Of a DNA stretch of 19,613 bases, positions 1 to 8,945 are shown in pieces (within the stretch, counting starts at the first letter, position 1; each line of letters starts with the position of its first letter). The notes under the pieces are model-generated. The model was given only the letters and a program-made list of their open reading frames with translations, searched no databases and was not told the origin of the DNA. The translations under genes and the position numbers were made by a program. Source of the DNA: Porogramme epimiltina. Its lineage: Eukaryota; Basidiomycota; Agaricomycetes; Polyporales; Polyporaceae. Location: the NCBI GenBank assembly GCA_900155495.1, contig FTLJ01000345.1, positions 1-19,613 on the forward strand. The letters are read 5' to 3'.

Positions 1-765
1 CCCACGCGCCCCGCCCCCGTTTCTCCCTTTCTACCCCCCCCGCCCCCCGCCCCGCCCGGCACCCCGTGTGACTCCCCGCCCCAACCACGAGCCACGAGCT
101 GCGTGCCGCCTCTCCCCCGCCCGCCCGCCTGGGCCCGCGCCAGCACTCGAGCGACGGCCCGCGCACGTCCTCCGCCCCGTCCTGGCAAGGAACCCCACCC
201 GCGCCGCCGCGAGCTGACAACCGCTGTCAGGACACCCGCCGCGGCCGCGCGCGACCATCGCGATCCCGGTGCGCGGCGGCGCACGGGTGCGCACGCGCGT
301 CCGCGTACGGCAGCGGCGCCGCCGCCCCGCGCATTCCCTGGCGCGATCTCGCGCCTTCTCGCGCCCAGCCCCGTCGTCCCGCGCCAGCGGGCTCGGGACG
401 CCGTCGCGCGCAGCGCCCCCGCGGCGCCGCTGTGGGCCACGCGCCCACGCCGCCGCGCCGCCGTGATGGCAGGGGGCGCTGTGCGGCGGTCGGCAGCCGC
501 AGGCAGCCGCCCCCCTGCGACACGTCCCGCCGGCCGCGCGGAGACGCCCCAGGGCGTGCGTGCGGGCATGCCGTGCATGCGTGGTGCCGGGCGCGCACGA
601 CGCACGCCCGCGGTGGCACCAGGTGGCGCCCCTGGCGGGCCGCCCGCCGCGCCCCTAATTGGAATTATGGCCCGCGTCCGAGGCGAGCGAGTCCGCGCGC
701 CGCGCGGCGACCGGGGGTAGGCCGCGGGCCATCAGGCGCAGAGAGCGGGCACTCGCGCGGTGGCC

Positions 766-796
766 CGTGCGTGCGTGCGTGCGCGCGTGTGTGTGC
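766..796. repeat. GTGC/GCGT/GT simple repeat
   Basis: A short alternating purine-pyrimidine run: about four GTGC units followed by GCGCGC and GTGTGT. It is a simple sequence repeat with Z-DNA-like alternation. No gene is attached to it. Confidence 0.8.
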
Positions 797-1128
797 GGGC
801 GGCGGGTGGTGGAGGGCGTCCCGCATCGGGGGATGGCGCCGGTGGCCGGGGGGGCGTATTGTGTTGGTCGCGAGGCGGGGGCGGTCCGCAACCGTTCTCG
901 CGGAAGATGCTCGGATGGGCGGCGGCAGGATCAGAGAGCGCGGGATGGGGTGCGCCGCGGGCTCGCGCCCGACGAAAATCGCGTTGGGCGCGGGCGTGCG
1001 GCGCGCGGCGGCGACAGGAGACGGGAGACGGGGCTGATGACGTCAGCACGCGTGACGGGCGCGCGCGGGCCGCGCCGACGGCTCGGAGTGGCCGCGGCGG
1101 GGGCCGCATCACCGGCTCGCGTCGCGTC

Positions 1129-1149
1129 GGACGGCGGACGGCGGACGGC
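1129..1149. repeat. Three perfect tandem copies of GGACGGC
   Basis: The heptamer GGACGGC is repeated three times without change inside the GC-extreme stretch. It is a local tandem duplication with no coding context that I can recognise. Confidence 0.85.
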
Positions 1150-4100
1150 TGCACTGCCGCATGCGCTGCGCTGGCGCCGGGGGAGGGGCGGCGGGAGAGC
1201 GTGGGAGAGCGCGAGCAGATTTGCTTCCGCGTGCCTCGCTCGGGCGGCGGCTCGGGCTCCTCCGCAGGGCCCGCGCATGCTCTGGTTGAGTGGAGACGCG
1301 GAGGGAGAGGGCCCTGGGGCTGGGGCGGGGAGGCACGCAGCCGCCGCGCGGAAGCATGCGCTCTGGCCGAGAGCGAGTCTCGTGGGCAGGGATGGGTGCC
1401 CGCGCTTCCTTTCTCTGGCGCGTCTTCGCTGCTCGACCCGCTCGGAGCGTCGGACACGCGCGCGCGGACCCCGCCGCGCCCCCCTCGGCCTCGCGCTCGC
1501 ACGACCCCATTCGCGGACGCGCGACCCCACCCACGGCCACGCGCCCTCCTCCGCCGCTCGCTCGCCCCCGCGACCGTCCCTCCGCCCAGATCATCTCGCG
1601 CGCGCATCTCCCCGCTGCCACCCCGCGTTCCCTCCCTCCGCCCGGCCGCTCCCTGCCCCCCAGCCCCCCAGCCCTCACCCTCTCCCCCGCGCATCTGGGC
1701 CCGCGCCCCGCCCGCCGCCCTGCGCCATGCGGTCCTGTCCTCCGCACATCACAACGCGGCGTAAACGAGGCACCCGCGGCATATGCCCGCCACTCCCCTG
1801 CCCCCCTTGGGCCTCCTTCCCCGCCCCGCTGGCCCCTCCCGCCGCGCCCCCTCACGGCATGCGCGATCATCGCCGCCCGCCGCTCGCGGTGGCGCACCCG
1901 CTCCCTTCGCCGCTCCCTCGTTCCTGCCACCCCACCGCCCGACTTCGTCAGCAGCTCGCCCCCAACAAGCAGCCCCCACTCCCTCTGCGTCGCCCGGCCT
2001 CCGTCCGCCCACCACCACCACCACAACGCGGGCGCGAGCCACCACCCCCCGCCGCTCCGCCCGCGACGGAGCCACGCCACCTGGGCCCGCCCCACCGGCG
2101 GCGGACTCCAGACCGTCCTCGCGCGGGGGAGCGCTCCCCGCAAGGCACGCCAACAGGGGAATGACGTGAGCGGCGGGCGCGCTCCGAGGACACCAAGCAC
2201 GCACGGCGACGCGTCGCGCCGCCCCGCGCGGCGTGGGCCGCTTGGTCAATCCCAACTCTATCCGCTTCCGGCGCCCCGCGCCTCCAGCGTGCCAATCCCC
2301 GCCCCGGCCCCCAGCCACTACGGGCGTCCGGGGCCCCTCCTCCCCCCACCCGCCCGGCCCTGTCGGATAGCGCTCCCCCGCGGGCCTGCGCGAGGCTCAA
2401 CGGCAGGGGCGAGGCGCAGCGCGACGCACCTCCTCGGGGCGACCCGCGCGTGGCCGTGCCCAGCGGCGTGCTGCGCCTCACTCCCCGGCGTCGGCCTAGC
2501 TCCCATGCGCCCGTCCCGCGGTGGCGCACTCTCAGGCGGGCGCACCCGCCTCCTATCTCGCGGGCGGGGCGCACGTCCCCTCGGTCGAGCCACCCCACGG
2601 GCCCGCGCCGCCCCACACACCCGGCAGCGCGCACCACAGCGGGCCCACGCGCACCGCCGCTGCCTCGCGCGCGGGCGGCGGCACGTCGCGACGCCGGGCC
2701 CCCCCTCCTCCTCCCATCGCATCGATCTGATACGGCGCGCGGGCGGTGGGCCAGCCACGCAGCCACCGCGCATCGACGCCGCCGCGCGCGGCTGCCACGC
2801 CCGCCCGACCGCTGCTTCCGCCCGATGTGCGCGCGGGATCCACGGGCCAGGCGTATCGGGTGCCTTGCGTTCCGCCCCCGCTCCCACTGCGCCTTGACGG
2901 ACGGCGCGCGCGCCTCGCGGGCTGGGAACCTCGGCGGCGCCGCCAGAAGCAAGGGCGTCGTCCTGGATGAGAGAGTTTCCGATGTCGGGGCTCCCGGAGC
3001 CCATTTTTACACACTCTCCCCCTCCCCGATCCCGACGCTGGACGGTGGCGGGACAGACTCGTGGTTTTGTCAGCCTGCTATATATCCCTCCGTGTCGCAA
3101 GTGCCTTGATATGCTTCGTGTACGCTCGCTTTAGTATAGTAGACATATGTTCTGAAAAGAGGACGTCATCGGCGCACGCCGCGGCCAGACGGACGCATCC
3201 CGCTCCCGAGCGGAGACGGACGCACGCTCCTCCCGTCGCCATCACGGTTTGCTCTGCTCGCATTAAAAGCCTCTTATAAGATTCCAACTCCGACACAAGC
3301 ACACAACGCGGCGGCCTGGAACGCCCAGGACCCCGGAAAACCGTGTCCCTCGTCCACCTCCTGCTCCAGGCCACAGGCAAGAGAAGCGGTCGGGATGCGG
3401 CAGAGTTGCGACAGAGAGCTACTGACTGTATTGCACACTGATCAGGACGCTCGAGGGTTGCTAGCGCGCCCTGGCACGCCCAGCACACGCTACCGTCTAG
3501 CGTGGCCCAATGACCTCCGCGGCCGCCCTCTCATGTCCTCGGAAGCGTCCCTCGACTTTCGGCGCATCTATTCCCACCCCCGTCTCCTCGCAGGTGTGTA
3601 CAGTGTTGGCCACCCACGCGAGGCCCCCGCGCGGCCCGCCCCCCGCGCCCGGACTTGATGTACGTAGTAGTGCTGCCTGCCCATGTCAACATGGCTCACC
3701 GTCCCTTCACGCAGCCCTCTGCCCCCCTGGAGAACCATCGCCATCGATCTTGAGCCCCCCTGAACCTTCCCGCAGCGATACGTAGCTGTATGCCCCTCCG
3801 ACGGGCTGCCGAGCCGCGTACGAGTGTTGTGGGATTTCTTGTGATCGTTACTCGGGATCGCGATCTAGGTACCGGTCAACGGCGTGCTTGAGTGATTTCT
3901 CCGCTGGGCCGCTGCTTACGAAGTGCGAGCGAGCGAAGGTGTCCGATGTCAAGCCATGTACTGACCGTAGAGGGGTTGATGGCACTTCAATCGTTGGCAG
4001 CGGCCTTGAACACCGTTTTCAACCGTTCCAAAGCTTTAGGTACGACATCGTACGGTCTGCAATTTTTCTGGTGGTGCACACCGCTAACCACGCAATTGAC

Positions 4101-5395
4101 TCTCCTAGCATCGGCCGTTGAACTCTGTCAAGCGCTCTTCGCAAACTTTGCGGTTCGCTGTCCGCACATTCCCCCCGTATACCGGTCGCATCAAGGCCGC
4201 ATATGAAAACTGCGTCGCTAACGGAACCTCGGACAATTTCGGCGGACGCCCTAGTACCTTGGCCTCTGCGGTCTGACGCGTCCCCTCGCGCCCACAACCA
4301 CCGGCACCGCGTCTTCGATATCCGGACAATGCGACTCCACCACAGCGTCCCATCGCTCGATCCCGAAGGGCCAGACACACGCCGCCCGTCCCCAGCACGT
4401 ATCATCGCTCACCTCGTCGCCGCCGGCAGTCACCCCTCAGTCGCTGATGTCCCCGGCGAACGACCTAGCCTCGAGGCGCTGCGGCTGTGCCCGTGTCCCC
4501 CACCTCCGGTAGTTGGCCGCCTTCTCCACCCGCTCCAGCCTTCCCCCGCCTTCCCCTTGACAGGTACATCGCGCCGAATCAATCTGCGGAAGGCGTCGCC
4601 GCGCGACACCTTGTCCTCCTCAGCCCGGCGCATCGACGGGCGGCGCCGAACGCGGGCGGCCTCACCCGGCGTGGCTCGGCGCCTCATTCGCGCCCAGCTA
4701 GTATGGGGCGACCGTACGTAGACCGAGGCTCGTTTGTCTGCGGATGCCGGACCACCTCCTTATGCTGCCGATTAGAAGAGGCGAGAAGCCCTCGTCCGCG
4801 CCTGTTTGACCAGCGACGCGCTCGCCGAGCCGCTGTCCATAGTCACGAAGTGGCCGATGTCGTAGTTCGGCGCCGCGTGATACATACGTCGGGCGGTGAG
4901 TACGGGATCAGCTGTGACCGTGGCCATTGCAAGTAACCGTCAATTTGTGCTAGCTCGCCTTGATCAGTCCCGGAGATACGGGGTTCGGGGGCTTCATTAC
5001 GACGCCGACGCTGCGCGCGCCATCATCTTTCAATTTCGAGCGCGTCCCCTGGCTCTGAACGCCCAGCCTGTTTCCGACGAAAGTGGAAACACGGCCACGA
5101 CGTGACCCCAGGTGCCCTGCATTGCACCCAAGGGCGGCGCGGCCGTTCCGGTTCATCCGTCGGCCCTATGCACCATTCAACGCCAAAGCACTCACCTCAC
5201 CTCCACCACACAGGATCATCACGTACTCGAGGTCGCCCCATGACATCCCTCCGCCCTGTTTAGATCCATCGTCTCCCAATCTCGATACCCCGGACCCCGT
5301 ACGCCCCATCTTTCCGTAGCCCAAACTCTCCCAACAGCGTCCGGCTCCGCGTCTCAGCTCACATCACCTGCGGCGCCCACCCGTCGCGCGACTGC

Positions 5396-5414
5396 GAACC
5401 TTCAAGGTTCAAGG
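5396..5414. repeat. Palindrome GAACCTT-c-AAGGTTC overlapping a TTCAAGG tandem
   Basis: Bases 5396-5410 form a perfect 7+1+7 palindrome. Bases 5401-5414 are two perfect copies of TTCAAGG. The two symmetries overlap, as in a binding site for a dimeric protein, but no adjacent gene supports a function. Confidence 0.7.
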
Positions 5415-6377
5415 TCAGCCATGCTCAAACTTGGCCCCTACGCTCTTGAGCATCACGAACATCGCCCTGCGCCCGACGAAGCCAGTGCGGTCCCTCCGCG
5501 CCCCGTACCGGCCGCTCGGCCGTACGTAACCGCGGAGACGAGTGACGCGCCGAGTGAGCGGCGCCGCGCGCACCCATCTGTAGCAGCAACCATCGGGCGC
5601 GGCAGGCCAGATGTTGAGACAAGGCTCAATTAACCTGCTGCCATCGTGTGCAGACACCGGACACCACAGCAGCCCACCGTGCGGCTCGCGCTCGCGCCGT
5701 CGACGGTCACGCGCTCGCCCTTCTCCGCTCGCGACTCTCACTCGGCGACCGCACGGCGGACGCGCAGGCGGCAGGCGGGAGGAGGGCGACAGGCTGGACG
5801 CGGCGACGCAGGAGGGCGTGCCCCTGGTCGACGCGCATTGAGACGCAAGTGGGCTGCTTCTCCCTTCCCCGCCTTCCCCGCTTCTTCGACCGTCGCCCTG
5901 CCGTGGCCGCGAGATTCCCACACAGTCGCCGAAGCTGGGGGCGGACGTCCCGCTGCAACGTGTTGTCCGCGCGGCGCGGCCGCGCTCCGACTCTCGCCCC
6001 CACGTCGGCGCGCCGTCGAACCCTGATCGCCCACCCGCGCCCCCCAAACCCGGACTCGCCGTCGACCACTCAGGACGCACCGAACGCGAAGCTCAAGCTC
6101 TGCGCGCGCCCCCTGATCCCGAGCCTCTCGCCGCAATCTAACCCCACCAGCCGCCCCGGCGACGCCCGCCCCCCCGCCGCACTATCCGAGCGCAAGTCCG
6201 ACCGCCCCCCGACGAAGCGCAGCGAGAGGGCGCGCCGTGACCGCGGCCGGGTGACACATCGGCGCTGCTTCCACGGAGGGCGCGGAGTGCGCGTGTCGGC
6301 CTCCTCGCACTCCGCTGCCCGCGCGCCGGCGCGTGCGCGGGCGTGGGCGCTCCCACAGGCTCTGAACTCTGTCTACC

Positions 6378-6423
6378 CTGCGGCTCTGCGGGGAGACGAA
6401 TGCGCGCACCTGCGGCTCTGCGG
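6378..6423. repeat. Two copies of CTGCGGCTCTGCGG, 32 bp apart
   Basis: The 14-mer occurs at 6378-6391 and 6410-6423 and is followed by further degenerate TGCGGCCCTGCGG-like units to about 6441. It is a small imperfect minisatellite-like patch. Confidence 0.8.
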
Positions 6424-7400
6424 CGTTGCGGCCCTGCGGGCGTTGGGCGCTCCTCGCGGCTCTGGTGCGGTGCGCAGCGGCCGCGCGATCGAGTGCTCGT
6501 GCCCGCCCGCGCGCTCGTTCCGCTTTCTCGTCATCCCTTCTCCCCTCGTCTCTGGGCGGGTCGTCCGACGTTCCTCCCTGTCTCCCTCTTCCATGCCCCG
6601 TATGGGCCTATATTGCGGCCAGTGCGCTCGACGTACCGCAGCCGCGTCTACGGTGAGTGTCTCTAGAGCGGCGAGACGGTTCAGCGTACTCAACGTCCGC
6701 CTCGCGTTACAGCCTGAGCCACAATCCGACGCCGCCTCCTTGAGGCTCGCACTCCTGCGCGGAATCACTGACGATCACCCCCACCCGGCCGGTTTGGCTC
6801 GCACTACGACACCTATGACGCCACGAGAGCCAGCCGCCCAAGCCGCTCCTGGTAGATTGCACCCGCGCGGTGCACCCGCCTCGAGGCCGGTGCGGGAATT
6901 GCCCCCAAGTCGAGCGTCCTCTCGCCCGCCCGGTGGCAGTCGGCTCGGCGGCCTCCCGCGAGCCGTGGACGTGAGGCGCGAGTCCGTGTGGCCGCGACTG
7001 CGGGCGACGAGAGCGCGTGTCCGCGCGGGCTCCCGGTGGTCATATGCCCCCCGCCGCGGCGCGGGAGTCGATTATCAATCGGATCGGTGACGTGATGCTC
7101 GCGGCTTCGCGCGTTCGCCCTGGCGGCGCGTTGTCCGCGTGCGGGTGCGGGCGGGCGCCCGCCGCCGCGCGATGTCCCTTTCCAAATGCGTGCAGTGCTT
7201 TCCTGCAGCTGTGCCGCACGCGCACTGCGTGTACGACGCGCTGGCGGTGCGGAGTCTCCCCTACCGCAAGCGTCGGCGTGCTAGTACTGCAGCCCAATCC
7301 ACTAGCCTCCGCAGGTCCCCGCGCAGAAGGGTCTGATGCGGCAATCCGGCTGCAGCACCTAGGCGTTGACTCGACTTGTCCATATACCACTCGATGCACA

Positions 7401-8945
7401 GTCGCCGAATTTCACCACCGACCAAAAAGGCGAGTTCTTGAAAATAAAGCGGTTGACCTTTTTCAGACCATGTAGTGGCGCTCTCCTGGTACGCCGGATC
7501 AAGCTTTGCCTCTGAAAAGGTGTCTCACCCATCCCTCAATATGCAAAGCACACGGAACCGCGCATTTGTAAACTCGTATTTCTCTCCTTGCCAATTGTCT
7601 AAATGTGCAGCGTTCTAGCACCACCTCTCATCGTGTATTTACGCCATGTAGCGGTGCCTCCCATGAACTACCTAGTGGTTACATCGACAGGCTGGCGCAG
7701 TTCGTTACTGCTTCTCGCAACCCCCTAGGTGCTACGTTACTTTCATTATGAACCCTCTCGCAATTCAGATCACATGGTCTATTTGCGCTGCCCTGAGCAA
7801 AGACATTTTGCGGAGTCGATCCACTGCACGCCACATTAATCCTGTATCAAATACTCATCGGGGCGCTCTTGTCTGGGGCGTTCGAGGGCCATTTATACAC
7901 CAGAAGCTCACCTCGCTGACGTGCGGTCAGAAGTCACCGGCCTTACAGCTCGATATCCAGATTCGATGCGGGTGCACTACCGCGTAGCGCTCGCAGGCCG
8001 CAAACCTGCAGGAGCGCTAGGCCTAGCACTCTTTCTCGGCTGGCACTAGCCGAAAAGCCTGCCCTCCGCGTAGCGCTGTTGGCGTTCGGGTCTCCGCAAT
8101 GTCAGTCAATTGAAGGTCCCGAGCGCGGGGAAGCATCACGCCACAGCGCCGCGGAGGTGTTAATGAGCAGGTAGTGTCATATACCGTACATGGAACTTCT
8201 CAACTGCTCGGGGAAGAATCGTTCTCAATGCTCCCGACCCCGCAGCTTATTGTTTTTGAACACTTGGCCGAGGAGTTCACCATTACAGTGTGCTGCACCG
8301 CTCGTCGCCTTCCTCTTCTCTGCATGCATCTAACAAAAGACTGGTTGACTACTGGACGCGGGTCATCAACGACGACTTAGGACTAAGTAAAGCGAGACAT
8401 CGTAATTCAAACGTTACGGCATGATTAAGCAGCTCAATAGGTACTATCTAGAACCCTCAACGGTTGGTTCTCTAATGGTGTCTTCCCTCTCACTAATTAA
8501 CACCTAGCCGACTGCGCGTCACAAATTGCTCTTCGTAATTTACTCCTAGAGAAAACACAGCTAGGGCTGCGAAGAATCGTTCGAAATATGCACAGCTTCC
8601 AGGGGCGTGCACTATCGCGCTAGCTGGAGAGCTGAAGTACAGCGATGTCGTAAAACGCGGCCACGTTCATCCGTGTACCATCTCACACTTCGCTTTGCCT
8701 ACACCACCCTCTTCCACTCATAACCTCCCCAATCACAAGAAATTTCCCCGCTGAATCTTTGACAGCAGTTGCACGGTAAAATTTGACCTGTCTCGGCCTT
8801 CAACTAGTAGTATTGGACATTGGACTTCGGGGAATAGACTATTCAGGAATCAGGTGCTTTTGGAACCGCAGCGCAGGGCGCATGGGGGATGTCAGTCGGA
8901 CGTCCGTCACGACATACATACGAGCAACTGGGGTGGGGAGCCGAG
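7401..8945. other. AT-richer region without a supportable gene; includes the downstream flank of the GH92 gene
   Basis: Composition is clearly more AT-rich than on the left, and stops are frequent in all frames. The few 60-80 codon ORFs (7748-7987, 8174-8380) show no recognisable motif. An AATAAA lies on plus at about 7443. Hairpin-forming sequences lie at 7985-8057, and a weaker one pairs 8593-8602 with 8624-8634. The right-hand few hundred bases presumably hold the 3' UTR of the minus-strand GH92 gene ending at 8946; no classic polyadenylation signal stood out there. Confidence 0.5.
7985..8057. other. Two adjacent hairpin-forming sequences flanked by a repeated 12-mer
   Basis: Hairpin 1 pairs 7985-7997 with 8005-8019 (TAGCGCTC...GAGCGCTA plus GCAGG/CCTGC, with a 2-nt bulge and a 7-nt loop). 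Hairpin 2 pairs 8031-8041 with 8048-8057 (CTTT and TCGGCT against AGCCGA and AAAG, with one bulged base and a 6-nt loop). The 12-mer CCGCGTAGCGCT occurs at 7980-7991 and again at 8066-8077, bracketing both. This could be a structured RNA, a transposon-end remnant or chance; no H/ACA or C/D box layout was seen. Confidence 0.45.

Larger units (their letters stand above)
1..3060. other. GC- and CpG-extreme stretch without a supportable gene
   Basis: This stretch is made almost entirely of G and C, with very frequent CG dinucleotides and runs of C or G. Long open frames exist in several frames on both strands at the same place (for example 659-2164 and 1290-2897 on plus, 1109-2200 on minus). Their translations are Arg/Pro/Ala/Gly-rich, lack any recognisable domain, and mirror each other, which is what stop-poor GC-rich DNA gives by chance. 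It also holds short simple repeats, including a CCA-type run at about 2009-2025. The abundance of CG argues against past CpG-directed mutation here. It could be a GC-rich regulatory or intergenic block, or rapidly diverging low-complexity DNA; the sequence does not decide. Confidence 0.6.
3061..7400. other. Gene-poor region, no recognisable product
   Basis: GC content falls after about 3060, but no frame gives a recognisable protein. A TATATAT element lies at 3079-3085. Isolated splice-like signals occur, the best being a GTGAGT...TTACAG pair at 6653-6712 on plus. A small minus-strand ORF of 51 codons lies at 4772-4927. Several moderate ORFs (for example 5648-7090 plus and 5415-6080 minus) overlap one another on opposite strands and are Arg/Pro/Ala-rich. 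Decayed coding sequence may be present but cannot be named from sequence alone. Confidence 0.5.

Noticed and set aside
1109..2200. Minus-strand ORF of 363 aa
   Set aside because: Overlaps the plus-strand open frames, Gly/Arg/Ala-rich, no motif; composition artefact.
659..2897. Long plus-strand ORFs (501 and 535 aa) in the GC-rich block
   Set aside because: Several frames on both strands are open at once, the products are Arg/Pro/Ala-rich low complexity, no domain is seen, and stop codons are simply rare in such DNA.
5648..7090. Plus-strand ORF of 480 aa
   Set aside because: No recognisable domain, biased composition, and competing open frames on the minus strand; only its last part has a splice-like signal, listed as a weak finding.
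7985..8057. H/ACA snoRNA
   Set aside because: Two hairpins are present, but no ANANNA hinge or 3' ACA at the right place.
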